Origin: Desulfoferula mesophila
Lineage (GTDB): Bacteria > Desulfobacterota > Desulfarculia > Desulfarculales > Desulfarculaceae
NCBI RefSeq assembly: GCF_037076455.1
Contig: NZ_AP028679.1
Location: 3,301,501 to 3,365,500 of the forward strand
Direction of reading: 5' to 3'
DNA: 64,000 nucleotides
Made by a program: the position numbers and the translations under genes. This document shows positions 36,050-44,919 of this stretch, piece after piece (positions within the stretch are counted from its first letter, which is position 1; every line of letters starts with the position of its first letter). The notes beneath the pieces were generated by a model. That model was given only the letters and a program-made list of their open reading frames with translations, had not been told where the DNA came from and made no database searches.

Positions 36050-36750
36050 CGGTATCCTCTCCGAGCAATGCGGGCCACCGCCTCCAAGTTGCCGGCGTTG
36101 AAAGCCACCAGTACCGTAGCGCCTGTAGCCTCATGCGAGGAGAGGCCTGTGGCTAACCCCTCACAGATAAGCAATGGGCCATCAGCGCTGCCTTTGATAA
36201 GGAAAAAACCGCCGGCCATTTTGCCGCCGGATAGAAAACGCTTGTCGCCACTGGGGGAAATGGTCTGGAGCGATTGTATTTCCCCATCGGCCCCGTATAC
36301 GGGAACCAGCAGCTTGCCGCCCATGCCTATAGATAATTGCGGGCAGGGCTTCACCCCTTTGCGCTCCAGGTAGGGGTGGCTCGCGCAAGGTTTGGCTTTG
36401 GCCAGTATTTTGTTGGCTCGGGCCGCCGCCTCGGCATAGCAGCGGGCTTGCTCGGCCTCACGCTTTTTGCGGGCGGACTTTACCTTCTCTGCCCACTCGC
36501 GGCGTTCGGCCTCGGTTAGGTGCCGGCCGCCACCGAAAGTCCACGCGCCCCGGTATCCTGTGCGGAAGTTTTCGAAAAACCCTGAAGGCTTATCGTTATC
36601 ACGAAGAATATAGGAACCATCCAGGGATCCGCGCTTTCCTCCCTCCACGGGGACGCGATTGAATTTGCCATCTGCCAAGATTGACCCATGGGGGCGCAGT
36701 CCCGCAGCCTCTATCTTTTCCCGGAATTCGTTAATGGCGACGCTATCCAC
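36046..36750 (-). CDS. Primase, N-terminal part with half a Toprim domain
   Basis: 234 aa. After a DUF7146-like N-terminus (FFENFRTGYRGAWTFGG) come HPYLERKGVKP and IGMGGKLLVPVYGADGEIQS, then the first half of a Toprim domain with its catalytic Glu in LLICEGLATGLSSHEATGA. The frame stops at ARRGYR, just before the strand that would carry the DxD motif; that strand opens the next gene. GTG 36750 start overlaps the HTH gene. Toprim primases make RNA primers for element replication. Confidence 0.75.
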   Translation of the reverse strand: MDSVAINEFREKIEAAGLRPHGSILADGKFNRVPVEGGKRGSLDGSYILRDNDKPSGFFENFRTGYRGAWTFGGGRHLTEAERREWAEKVKSARKKREAEQARCYAEAAARANKILAKAKPCASHPYLERKGVKPCPQLSIGMGGKLLVPVYGADGEIQSLQTISPSGDKRFLSGGKMAGGFFLIKGSADGPLLICEGLATGLSSHEATGATVLVAFNAGNLEAVARIARRGYR

Positions 36751-36979
36751 TCAGCTGGTCCTCCATCGAAGAGGTGCTTTCTCTAAGGCCAGCCTTGATC
36801 CAGGAGTCCAAATCCTCACGCCGGTACCTCACGGAACCACCCAACTTTACGTAGCGAGGGCCACCACCACGAAATCTGAAGTTTGTGAGGGTGCGTGGCG
36901 ACATATTTAAATATGTCGCCGCCTGGGTCGTGACTAACAATGCTGAGCCATGGTTTGGGGTCATTTCGTCGATAACCAT
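36743..36979 (-). CDS. AlpA/excisionase-type HTH protein of element 2
   Basis: 78 aa. VTTQAATYLNMSPRTLTNFR, then GGGPRYVKLGGSVRYRREDL, is a classic small HTH with wing. It heads the leftward operon HTH, primase (two parts), Cys-rich protein, HGG-motif protein, so it may activate that operon or serve as the excision factor. It is related in type, not closely in sequence, to the element 1 HTH at 18538. Confidence 0.8.
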   Translation of the reverse strand: MVIDEMTPNHGSALLVTTQAATYLNMSPRTLTNFRFRGGGPRYVKLGGSVRYRREDLDSWIKAGLRESTSSMEDQLSG

Positions 36980-37528
36980 TCACCGCTCCTTTACAGTTGA
37001 ATAACCGTTTTCTGCGTTACACCAATCACTACGTCACTCGGTACTCGTTGCCACTCCCAGGGTTACATAGGGAACTCCGGAAATCTCCTGCCAAGTGCCA
37101 ATTACATAACATCCTGTAAATATGGGTTAAACGCCATTAGAGTTGCTGTGTTTACTATACATTGCGTGACAGAAGACGGGGTAAATAGGCGGTAAAGTTA
37201 AAGTGTTTACATTAACAGTGACTCAATTATTTGGGTTGGTTTGTTGAAGTTCGATGGCAGCGGACTGTGATGGGCAACTCGACGGTGGGCCCTTTTGGGG
37301 GCGCTGGGATTAAAATTAAGGTCCGATTAGTGCAGACCTCTTAAATAAGCCCCTGGGCCGCTGGAGAAATTGCGCGGTCCAGGGGCCATACCCCAATGCT
37401 AATTTCAAGTTGGCTTATGATCAGGTCCAAATTAATTTTTGGGCCCTCCGTTGAGGTGGTGTTGGATTGCTTGGGCCACTTTTAGTCCATTACGCCCAGG
37501 GGGCAAGACGTGCCAAAATGGCGCCTCA
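36980..37528. other. Gene-free right arm of element 2
   Basis: No coding frame. It should hold the promoter of the leftward HTH-primase operon. A hairpin pairs CCCCTGG (37350-37356) and CCGC with GCGG and CCAGGGG (37379-37385). Function unknown. Confidence 0.45.
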
Positions 37529-37548
37529 TGCTTACGCCGTGCTTACGC
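37529..37548 (+). repeat. Arm-type integrase repeats, right end of element 2
   Basis: TGCTTACGC at 37529 and 37540, 11 bp apart, the same as the pair at 23153/23164. Confidence 0.65.
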
Positions 37549-37556
37549 GAAAAAAT

Positions 37557-37586
37557 AAGGGCTTAGGCCGAATGGCCTAAGCCCTT
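37557..37586 (-). terminator. Rho-independent terminator of tRNA-Phe
   Basis: AAGGGCTTAGGCC, a 4-nt loop and GGCCTAAGCCCTT form a perfect stem. On the minus strand ATTTTTTCG follows. It lies 8 bp past the tRNA 3' end and must be supplied by element 2. Confidence 0.85.
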
Positions 37587-37594
37587 GAAATCTT

Positions 37595-37641
37595 TGGTGC
37601 CGAGGGACGGAGTTGAACCGCCGACACGGGGATTTTCAGTC
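37595..37641. repeat. att site 3: 3' part of the intact tRNA-Phe
   Basis: The 47 bp shared with att sites 1 and 2; here they continue into a complete tRNA, so this is the reconstituted target site. Confidence 0.92.
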
Positions 37642-37670
37642 CCCTGCTCTACCAACTGAGCTACCTCGGC
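37595..37670 (-). tRNA. tRNA-Phe (anticodon GAA)
   Basis: 76 nt read on the minus strand. The acceptor stem GCCGAGG pairs with CCTCGGC. The D arm contains AGCTCAGTTGGTAGAGC, the anticodon loop is CTGAAAA (anticodon GAA) within GGGGA/TCCCC, the T arm contains GGTTCAACTCC, and CCA is encoded. The 3' 47 nt double as the attachment site of the elements to its left, so integration rebuilds the gene each time. Confidence 0.97.
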
Positions 37671-37827
37671 CAATGTTGTCCGGTTTTCACCGCCGCCCCA
37701 GGGGCCTTGGCTGAAACCCAGGCTTTTTATACCGCTCCGCCCGATGGGCGTCAAGGGCTAAGCCTTGCTTAACCCGAGTCCTTTTGCTATTTACAGGGAA
37801 CCATCTTTGTAGCGCAGTGGGGGGAAC

Positions 37828-39357
37828 ATGCTGGCAACCGTGACTTCATTGGCCGTGCTGGGGGTACGGGCTTATCCCGTACAAGTGGAAGTGGACCTGG
37901 CCCCTGGATTGCCCGCCTTCAACACCGTGGGGTTGCCCGACGGCGCGGTGCGCGAATCCAAGGAACGGGTGCGCGCCGCCCTGGCCAACAGCGGTTTTTA
38001 CCTGCCGGTCAACCGCATCACCGTGAACCTGGCCCCGGCCGACATCAAGAAGGAAGGCGCGGCCTTTGATCTGCCCATGGCCCTGGGCATCCTGGCCGCC
38101 TCGGGCGCGGTGCCCGCCGAGGCGCTGCTGGGCCTGGGGGTGGTGGGCGAGCTGGCCCTGGACGGAGCCATCCGACCGGTGCGCGGGGTGCTGCCCATGG
38201 CCGCCCGGGCCCGGGCCCTGGGGCTCAAGGCCCTGCTGGTGCCCGAGGCCAACGGCCCCGAGGCGGCGGTGGTGGAGGGGCTCAGGGTCTACACGGTGGG
38301 TCGCCTGGACCAGGCGGCTTCCCATCTTTTGGGGCGCGAGGAACTGCCCCAGGCCCAGGCCGACCCCGCCCTGCTGGCCCTGGGCCAGGATAGCCACGGC
38401 CTGGACCTCAACGAGGTGCGCGGCCAGGAGCACGTGAAGCGGGCCCTGACCATCGCGGCGGCCGGGGGGCACAACGTGATGATGGTGGGCCCGCCGGGCA
38501 GCGGCAAGACCATGCTGGCCCGCCGCCTGCCGGGCATCCTGCCCCCGCTCAGCTTCGAGGAGGCGTTGCAGGTCACCCAGGTGGCCTCGGTGGCGGGCAC
38601 CCTGTCCTCGGGCCAGGCCCTGGTCACCGCCCGCCCCTTCCGCTCGCCCCACCACACCATCAGCGACGCGGGGCTCATCGGCGGCGGCACCATACCCCGC
38701 CCCGGCGAGGTGAGCCTGGCCCACCAGGGGGTGCTGTTTCTGGACGAGCTGCCCGAATTCAAAAAGAGCGTCCTGGAGGTGCTGCGCCAACCCCTGGAGT
38801 CGGGAGTGGTGACCATCACCCGGGCGGCGGCCACGGTGGATTTCCCGGCCCGGGTCATGCTGGTGGCGGCCATGAACCCTTGCCCCTGCGGCTATTACGG
38901 TGATCCCAAGCGCCAGTGCACCTGCGCCCCCCAGCAGGTGCGCAACTACTTCAACCGGGTGAGCGGGCCGCTGTTGGACCGCATCGACATCCAGGTGCAG
39001 GTGCCCGCCGTGCCCTTCAAGGAGCTGGCGGCGGACACCGCCGGGCCGCCTTCGGCCACGGTGCGCGAACAGGTGGTGACCGCGCGGGAGCGCCAGGCGG
39101 CTCGCCTGGAAGGCAGCGGGGTGTTTTGCAACGCCCAGATGGGCACCGCCCTCACCCGGAAATATTGCCGCCTGAGCAACGCGGGGCTCAGTCTGCTGGA
39201 AAAGGCCATGGAGCGCCTGGGGCTTTCGGCCCGGGCCTATGGGCGCATCCACAAGATCGCCCGCACCATCGCCGACCTGGAGGGCAGCGAGACCATCGAG
39301 TTGCAGCACCTCAGCGAGGCCATCGGCTACCGCAGCTTGGACCGCAATATCGCCTAG
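37828..39357 (+). CDS. comM: YifB/ComM-family Mg-chelatase-like AAA+ ATPase
   Basis: 509 aa, the usual length. The N-terminal domain has VDLAPGLPAFNTVGLPDGAV and KKEGAAFDLPMALGIL. The AAA+ core has Walker A MVGPPGSGKTMLARRLPGI, Walker B VLFLDELPEF and the Cys-bearing NPCPCGYYGD...CTC loop. Relatives are hexameric helicases that extend branch migration during natural transformation. First chromosomal gene right of the tRNA-Phe site, transcribed away from it. Confidence 0.93.
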   Translation: MLATVTSLAVLGVRAYPVQVEVDLAPGLPAFNTVGLPDGAVRESKERVRAALANSGFYLPVNRITVNLAPADIKKEGAAFDLPMALGILAASGAVPAEALLGLGVVGELALDGAIRPVRGVLPMAARARALGLKALLVPEANGPEAAVVEGLRVYTVGRLDQAASHLLGREELPQAQADPALLALGQDSHGLDLNEVRGQEHVKRALTIAAAGGHNVMMVGPPGSGKTMLARRLPGILPPLSFEEALQVTQVASVAGTLSSGQALVTARPFRSPHHTISDAGLIGGGTIPRPGEVSLAHQGVLFLDELPEFKKSVLEVLRQPLESGVVTITRAAATVDFPARVMLVAAMNPCPCGYYGDPKRQCTCAPQQVRNYFNRVSGPLLDRIDIQVQVPAVPFKELAADTAGPPSATVREQVVTARERQAARLEGSGVFCNAQMGTALTRKYCRLSNAGLSLLEKAMERLGLSARAYGRIHKIARTIADLEGSETIELQHLSEAIGYRSLDRNIA

Positions 39358-39775
39358 ATTTTATAATATGGTTGTTGGCCTCTATACGGTTTAGGCTTGA
39401 CAGGAACCTGGTTTCCGGTAATTTGAGGGCCTCCAGCAAAAGCATCTAAAGGAGATTTTTTGTTTATTAAATCAATGGATGCTGTGTCAATCGTTGCCGA
39501 CCAGGGCAGCAACCTCCCGGTGGCTGATTGATCATAGCTCCGCGGCCTTACTGAAAAGCTGTACCCCCATCGAGACGGACCGATTCCTTCGCGTCCGTTC
39601 CCCCGCGGATCTCTGATCGAGAATCTACCGTTATAGTTGCGCCCTCCGGCGGCAACGTCCCCTACGACAAAAAATCGGACAATCAAAAATGCGGCGGTCG
39701 GTCGCTGGTTCTTCCCTGAGCAGACCCCTGCGCCGGCAAGCCCGCAAAAAACCATAGTAGGGATAGGTCTCGACC
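39358..39775. other. Gene-free stretch between the comM-like gene and rsgA
   Basis: About 420 bp without a convincing gene; the open frames here lack ribosome-binding sites and family features. A promoter for rsgA is expected near 39700. Confidence 0.4.
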
Positions 39776-40879
39776 ATGAGCATCAAACCAAGCGCCAACC
39801 CAAACCAAAACAACGGCCACTTGTCGCGACTGGGGTGGACTCCCCATTTTCAGGCCCAATTGGACCACCTTTCTAACGAAAGAGTTACGCCGGCCCGCGT
39901 GGTCGGGGTGAGGAAAAACAGCTTTCAGGCCAGCGACGGCCGGCGGGAATGGCTGGCCACCCTGGCGGGCAGGCTCCGGCACGACCCCGGCGGCCCGCTG
40001 CCGGTCACCGGAGATTGGGTCCTCATGAACGATACGGTGATTCACGGGGTGCTGACCCGCAAGAACGCCTTGTCTCGGGGCGCGGCGGGAGCCCGCAACC
40101 AACGGGATGAACGCGCGCCGAACGAACAGGTGATCGCGGCCAACCTGGACACCATCTTCATCGTCTGCGGGCTGGACCGGGATTTCAACCTGCGCCGCAT
40201 AGAGCGCTACCTGACCCTGGTCTACAACTGCGGCCTGAGCCCGGCCGCCATCCTGACCAAGGCGGACCTTCACCAGGATCCGCCCTCTTGCGTGGCCCAG
40301 GTGGAGGCGGTGGCCCTGGGCGTTCCCGTGCACCTGACTTCCGTTGCGAACGACGCCTGCCTGGCCCAGTTGGAGCCGTATTTGGCACCAGGCCGGACCG
40401 CCGCGATGGTGGGCTCTTCCGGGGCGGGCAAATCCACCTTGGTGAACCTCCTCTGTGGCAGAGAGGTGCAGCCCACCCGTTCCGTCAGCGCACAGTTGGG
40501 CAAGGGCAGGCACACCACCACCACCAGGGATCTGATCATGATGCCCCAGGGGGGCATGGTGATCGACAACCCCGGCATTCGGGAAATCGCTTTTTGGGAC
40601 CTGGATGGCGGAATCCAAGCCGCTTTTCCCGAAATCGAGCAGTTGGCCCCGGAGTGCCGCTTTGCCGACTGCAGCCACAGCCATGAGCCAGGCTGCCGGG
40701 TCCAAGAGGCGGTGGCGCAAGGCGAAATCCCCCGGGACCGGCTGGAAAACTACCTCAAGATGAAACGCGAGTTGGAATACCTGGCCCAGCGCCAAAATAA
40801 AGGCGCCGGCCGGGTGGAAAAGGAGCGCTGGAAACCGGTGGCCTTGCAGGTCAAGGCCATTAACAAGCGCAAAGGCTAA
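39776..40879 (+). CDS. rsgA: Ribosome small-subunit-dependent GTPase A
   Basis: 367 aa. An OB-like N-terminal part is followed by the circularly permuted GTPase domain, with the G-motifs in the order G4 (ILTKADL), G1 (VGSSGAGKSTLVNLL), G2 (GRHTTTTRD), G3 (DNPGIRE). The C-terminal zinc knuckle is CRFADCSHSHEPGC. RsgA helps late maturation of the 30S subunit. The GxxxxGKS and permuted order leave little doubt. Monocistronic by spacing. Confidence 0.95.
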   Translation: MSIKPSANPNQNNGHLSRLGWTPHFQAQLDHLSNERVTPARVVGVRKNSFQASDGRREWLATLAGRLRHDPGGPLPVTGDWVLMNDTVIHGVLTRKNALSRGAAGARNQRDERAPNEQVIAANLDTIFIVCGLDRDFNLRRIERYLTLVYNCGLSPAAILTKADLHQDPPSCVAQVEAVALGVPVHLTSVANDACLAQLEPYLAPGRTAAMVGSSGAGKSTLVNLLCGREVQPTRSVSAQLGKGRHTTTTRDLIMMPQGGMVIDNPGIREIAFWDLDGGIQAAFPEIEQLAPECRFADCSHSHEPGCRVQEAVAQGEIPRDRLENYLKMKRELEYLAQRQNKGAGRVEKERWKPVALQVKAINKRKG

Positions 40880-40902
40880 ATTAACCTACTTGCCTAAGAG
40901 TC

Positions 40903-40933
40903 GGCGGGGGCTGGCACTTGACCAGTCCCCGCC
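40903..40933. terminator. Hairpin between convergent rsgA and flavoprotein genes
   Basis: GGCGGGGGCTGG (40903-40914) pairs with CCAGTCCCCGCC (40922-40933), 12 bp with one G-T. No long T-run on either side. The position between convergent genes suits a shared terminator. Confidence 0.5.
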
Positions 40934-40958
40934 GCTTGTGGCCTAAAGCGGTGCCGCC

Positions 40959-41603
40959 CTACCCGGCCAGGCGCGCCCCGATCTCTCGGCCCAGTTCCTG
41001 GGCCCTTTGCCACACCTCGGTCTGGTCCTCCACCCGGCGGAACTTGTCCGGGGTGACTTCGGTGTTGTCCGGGCCGAACACGTGCGGCAAGGCGCTCATG
41101 GGACAGGTGGGGCCATAGCCGCAGACCAGGCACCTGGGGTTGCCGGTTACCCGCAAGGTGCCCAGAACCTCCATGCCCTCCCAGGCCAGCGAATGGGCGA
41201 TCTGGTCGGCGGCCGCTTCCAACCCCGGCCTGCCGCGCCCATTGCCCGTGGCCACGGCCACGGCCAGCTTGCCCCGGTTCAGGCCCCTTCGGTGGCGCAG
41301 GGAAAACAGGCGCTCCAAAAACAGCTTGGTGAAGCCGTTCATGGTGCCGTAGGTGGCGTGGCCGCCCACCACCAGGGCTCCGGCGCGGCGCACCTTCTCG
41401 GCCAGGGCCGGAAAGTCGTCGTTGACCTTGCACACGTTGTCCGAGCGGCAGCCCAGGCAGCCCCGGCAGGGCCCCACCTCGAGGTCGCTTAGCTTGACGA
41501 ACTCGCCGGGCAGGCCGCTGGCCTCCAGGACCGCCCGCACCAAACGGTCGGTGTTGCTGTTTGCCACGGGACTGCCGGATACGCCGAGGATTTGGGGCTG
41601 CAT
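40959..41603 (-). CDS. Iron-sulfur flavoprotein / NAD(P)H-dependent FMN reductase family
   Basis: 214 aa. The flavodoxin-like fold starts ILGVSGSPVANSNTDRLV (FMN phosphate loop). A Cys cluster (VGPCRGCLGCRSDNVCKVND) fits a 4Fe-4S site as in Isf proteins. GGHATYGTMNGF binds the flavin ring. Additional Cys residues (PRCLVCGYGPTCPM) may form a second site. Such proteins transfer electrons from ferredoxin or help to detoxify oxygen and peroxide in anaerobes. Convergent with rsgA. Confidence 0.85.
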   Translation of the reverse strand: MQPQILGVSGSPVANSNTDRLVRAVLEASGLPGEFVKLSDLEVGPCRGCLGCRSDNVCKVNDDFPALAEKVRRAGALVVGGHATYGTMNGFTKLFLERLFSLRHRRGLNRGKLAVAVATGNGRGRPGLEAAADQIAHSLAWEGMEVLGTLRVTGNPRCLVCGYGPTCPMSALPHVFGPDNTEVTPDKFRRVEDQTEVWQRAQELGREIGARLAG

Positions 41604-41747
41604 GGTGTCTACTCCTTAAATACCGCCGAGGTGTTCATCCCTACTTGGCTGCTTGCAATACTACCCCCGGCCGGTCTTGCCGGTGGTAGCGACGGCTACA
41701 AGGAGATCAAATTGTCTGTTTGCGCGCGGCCCCGACGAAGAACGCCC

Positions 41748-42875
41748 CTAGCTGCCGGGATCCGGCGAGAGTTGTTCCGGCGCGCCCTTGTTCACCACGA
41801 AGCGCTGGTACCAGGCCCAGACCAGGCAGGTGAAGGGGATGGCCAGCAACAGGCCCAAAAAGCCCAGCAGCTTGCCCCAGACGGACAGCGACAGCAGCAA
41901 AAAGGCCGGGCTCAGGCTCATGGTGCGGCCCACGATGCGCGGAGTGAGGAAGGTGTCCTGGGTGACCTGCACCACCGCGAAGACCCCGCCGGTGAGCCCC
42001 AGCATCATCCATACCCCATGCCCGCCGTCCAGCCCGGCCATGACCGCCAGGAAAAAGGCGGGCACCAGGCCCAGCAGTTGCAGGTAGGGCACCATGTTCA
42101 GCATGCCGATAAACAGGCCCAACAAGATGCCCAAGGGCAGGCCGATGATGCTGAAGCCGATGGCGAACAGCACGCCCACCAGCCCGGCCACCGCCGCCTG
42201 GGCCCGGAAGTAGCTCCGGAGCGCGCCGGTGAAGTCGTCCACCAACTCCAAGGTGCGCCGGCGGTAGGCCGGAGGCAGAGACTCGCGCCATCCCTTGGTT
42301 ATCTGGTCCAGGTCCAACATCAGGAAAAAGGCGTAAAGGCCCACCACCACCAGGCCGGACAGGGCCGCGAACACGCTGCCTACCTGGCCCAGGAGCCCCC
42401 AAAGGCCCGGCAGCAACTTGCGGGCCAGGGAAGCCAACATGCCCCACATGTCGCTGGAGCCCAAAAACTCCTTTACCGCCGGCCGATCCAAAATGGACTG
42501 CACCAGGGGCAACAGCTTGGCGGGAAGCTCGTGGGCCGCCTTTTGGGCCAGGTCGGAGTTGTTGGCCAGATTCTGCACCAGCGTGGCGGCGTGGCTGATC
42601 TCCCGTCCCACCAGAGGAACCACCGCCCACGCCAGGCCTACTCCCACGGCCAGACACAAGAGCAGGCTGAGCAGCACCGCGGCCAGACGATTCTTTACCA
42701 GGCGCTGCAAAAGCTCCACCAGGGGATTGAGCAGATAGGCCAGCACCAGGGCGGCGGCAAAGGGCATGAGCACGTCGCTCAGATAGGACAGTAACCACAC
42801 CAGCCCCACCAGCAAGGCCCCGCCCATGGTCAGACGCACCACCCGGTCAAGGGTGTAGGGTTTTTGGTTCGTCAT
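41748..42875 (-). CDS. AI-2E family transporter (YdiK/PerM type)
   Basis: 375 aa with about eight membrane segments: an N-terminal pair, a long cytoplasmic or periplasmic helical stretch (about 60-145), then a block of five or six. LPLGILLGLFIGMLNMVPYL and GRTMSLSPAFLLLSLSVWG are typical of the family. Members export small molecules or act in ion exchange; the substrate is unknown. It follows the universal stress protein gene by 16 bp and is probably co-transcribed with it. Confidence 0.88.
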   Translation of the reverse strand: MTNQKPYTLDRVVRLTMGGALLVGLVWLLSYLSDVLMPFAAALVLAYLLNPLVELLQRLVKNRLAAVLLSLLLCLAVGVGLAWAVVPLVGREISHAATLVQNLANNSDLAQKAAHELPAKLLPLVQSILDRPAVKEFLGSSDMWGMLASLARKLLPGLWGLLGQVGSVFAALSGLVVVGLYAFFLMLDLDQITKGWRESLPPAYRRRTLELVDDFTGALRSYFRAQAAVAGLVGVLFAIGFSIIGLPLGILLGLFIGMLNMVPYLQLLGLVPAFFLAVMAGLDGGHGVWMMLGLTGGVFAVVQVTQDTFLTPRIVGRTMSLSPAFLLLSLSVWGKLLGFLGLLLAIPFTCLVWAWYQRFVVNKGAPEQLSPDPGS

Positions 42876-42891
42876 TGGTCGTAGTGTTTCC

Positions 42892-43347
42892 TTAGGCTTG
42901 CTTCAAAGATGGATTGATCACCAGCACGGGGGTCTTGGAGTGCTTGAGCACCCTCTCGGTAACCGAGCCGAAAAAGGCGGCCTCGCCGCCTTCCCGGCTG
43001 TGGGTGGCCATCACCACCAATCCGGCGTTCTCCGAGGCGATGAGCTTGAGTATTTCCTCGGCCGGATCGCCCTCTACCACGTGGTGAATAAAGGCGGGAC
43101 AACCGGACAGCTCCTGTTCGCAAATGCGTTCCAGTTGCTTCTTGGCGTAATCGCATTCCATCGCTTGCAAACTCTTCAGGTGCTCACCGGCGTCGCCGTA
43201 AATGTGATCATACTGGCGCATGTCCTCGGCCACGTAAACCAGGTGTACCTGCGCTCCATATTTCTGGCTGAGGTCCAGCACATACGGCAGCGCTTTGGCG
43301 CTGAGCAGGGAAAGGTCGGTGGGCCAGAGTATTTTATTTATCTGCAT
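42892..43347 (-). CDS. Universal stress protein (UspA family)
   Basis: 151 aa, one Usp domain. It starts KILWPTDLSLLSAKALPYVL and ends with GLVVMATHSREGGEAAFFGS, then VTERVLKHSKTPVLVI, the ATP-binding G-2x-G-9x-G(S/T)-like tail in a variant form. AAGGAG precedes the ATG. Such proteins support survival under starvation or energy stress. First gene of a pair with the AI-2E transporter. Confidence 0.9.
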   Translation of the reverse strand: MQINKILWPTDLSLLSAKALPYVLDLSQKYGAQVHLVYVAEDMRQYDHIYGDAGEHLKSLQAMECDYAKKQLERICEQELSGCPAFIHHVVEGDPAEEILKLIASENAGLVVMATHSREGGEAAFFGSVTERVLKHSKTPVLVINPSLKQA

Positions 43348-43516
43348 GGCCGTACTCCTTGCTTGATTGGGAGTTGTAATGCGCTAATTTCATCTTAAGC
43401 CGCCAGGAGGGAAGCCCGCAAGCGGCACCGGATTCGGTTGACCGGGGGCAAGGTGGGCCTTAGTATTAAGGCGAGTTCCATCATGTAAACAACCGACTGA
43501 CGGAGTGTTAGCCGAA

Positions 43517-44248
43517 ATGCAAACGACCTTTACTCCTCCGCCGCTACCCGCCACCCTAAGCACCCAGCAGCAGGAGAGAGTCAGCGCGTTCATGCGCCGC
43601 GTCTACAATTGGATGGCCGGCGGCCTGGCCCTCACCGGCCTGGTGGCTTGGTGGGCCCAGGGCAGCGAAGCGGTCATCAGCGCCCTGTTCAACCCCCAGA
43701 CCGGCGGCCCCACCATGCTCTTTTGGGTGCTGGCCATCGGCGAACTGGGCCTGGTGTTCGGTATCAGCGGCATGGTGCACCGCCTGAGTTCATCCACGGC
43801 GGGCCTGCTTTTCGCACTTTATTCCGCCCTCAACGGCCTGACCCTGTCGTTCATCTTCCTGCTGTATACCCAGGCCTCGTTGGTAAGCACCTTTTTGATC
43901 ACCGCCGGCACCTTCGCCGTGGTCAGCGTGTGGGCCTACACCACCAAGCGCGACCTAAGCGGCTGGGGCCAGTTTTTGTTTATGGGCCTCATCGGCATAA
44001 TCATCGCCTCGGTGGTCAACATGTTCCTGGCCTCGCCCATGCTCTACTGGATCGTGAGCTACGTCGGGGTGGGCATCTTCGTGGGCCTCACCGCCTATGA
44101 CACCCAGTGGCTTCGGCAGATGGCCCTGTCCGGTCAGATGGATGAGGAGACCGGCAACAAGGTGGCCATCGTGGGAGCCCTCAAGCTCTATCTGGACTTC
44201 ATCAACCTGTTTTTGATGCTACTACGCATCATGGGCGACCGCCGCTGA
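43517..44248 (+). CDS. Bax inhibitor-1/YccA family membrane protein
   Basis: About 243 aa with seven membrane segments. FMRRVYNWMAGGLALTGLV and the C-terminal GLTAYDTQWLRQMA are family signatures; the latter holds Asp residues of the calcium/proton-sensing site. ATG 43517 has GGAG 11 nt upstream; GTG 43505 is also in frame. Divergent from the stress-protein gene. Bacterial relatives are pH-sensitive calcium leak channels or FtsH modulators. Confidence 0.92.
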   Translation: MQTTFTPPPLPATLSTQQQERVSAFMRRVYNWMAGGLALTGLVAWWAQGSEAVISALFNPQTGGPTMLFWVLAIGELGLVFGISGMVHRLSSSTAGLLFALYSALNGLTLSFIFLLYTQASLVSTFLITAGTFAVVSVWAYTTKRDLSGWGQFLFMGLIGIIIASVVNMFLASPMLYWIVSYVGVGIFVGLTAYDTQWLRQMALSGQMDEETGNKVAIVGALKLYLDFINLFLMLLRIMGDRR

Positions 44249-44290
44249 TCGCCTACAAATCAGTAAACTGAACCCGGTTCATGACGTACC

Positions 44291-44320
44291 TTGACAGGTG
44301 CGTGAGCCTACCTATAGAAT
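44291..44320 (+). promoter_or_regulatory. Sigma-70 promoter of the por operon
   Basis: TTGACA (44291-44296) and TATAGA (44313-44318) are 16 bp apart (TAGAAT at 44315 would give 18). It lies 47 bp upstream of the first por gene. Confidence 0.6.
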
Positions 44321-44366
44321 CTTGTCTTCGACCTACAAGAGAAGGCAATTTTACAAGGAGTTTCCC

Positions 44367-44915
44367 ATGATTGAGGTTCGTTTCCATGGCCGAGGCGGCC
44401 AGGGGGCCGTCACCTCGGCCGAGCTGATGGCCCTGGCGGCCATCGAGGAGGGCAAGTACGCACAGGCCTTCCCCAGCTTCGGTCCCGAGCGACGCGGCGC
44501 TCCGGTTCAGGCCTTTCTACGTATAAGCGATGAGCCCATCCGGTTGCGGGAGAAGATCTACGAGCCGGACGTGGTCCTGGTGTTGGATCCCTCCCTCTTG
44601 GCCACCGGCGGGGTGAAAAACGGGCTCAAGCCCGGCGGCACCCTGGTGGCCAACAGCGCCAAGCCGGTTGCCGATGTGCGCGGCGAGTGCGGCTTCAACG
44701 GCCGCACCGCGGTGGTGGATGCCGGCAAGATCGCCGAAGAGGAGTTGGGCGTGCCCATCACCAACACCACCATGCTGGGCGCCCTGCTCAAGGCGGCGGG
44801 TCTTATCGACCTGAACTCCATCAAGGGACCCATCGAGCACCGCTTCGGCAAGATCGCCCAGAAAAACTGGAACGCCCTGAATCGGGCTTATTCCGAAACC
44901 GTAATCGAGGAGTAG
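44367..44915 (+). CDS. porC: Pyruvate:ferredoxin oxidoreductase, gamma subunit
   Basis: About 182 aa. EVRFHGRGGQGAVTSAELMA and FPSFGPERRGAPVQAFLRI are hallmark gamma-subunit motifs that help to bind CoA. AAGGAG sits upstream of ATG 44367; an in-frame start at 44298 lies within the promoter region. First of four genes (gamma, delta, alpha, beta) forming the archaeal-type PFOR, which interconverts pyruvate plus CoA and acetyl-CoA plus CO2 with ferredoxin. Confidence 0.92.
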   Translation: MIEVRFHGRGGQGAVTSAELMALAAIEEGKYAQAFPSFGPERRGAPVQAFLRISDEPIRLREKIYEPDVVLVLDPSLLATGGVKNGLKPGGTLVANSAKPVADVRGECGFNGRTAVVDAGKIAEEELGVPITNTTMLGALLKAAGLIDLNSIKGPIEHRFGKIAQKNWNALNRAYSETVIEE

Positions 44916-44919
44916 GATC

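Noticed and set aside
38066-39449. Several long frames opposite or within the comM-like gene
   Set aside because: High-GC shadow frames; the plus-strand 37828-39357 frame has all family motifs.
39354-39755. 133-codon minus-strand frame between the comM-like gene and rsgA
   Set aside because: No ribosome-binding site, no recognisable family, overlaps the comM stop.
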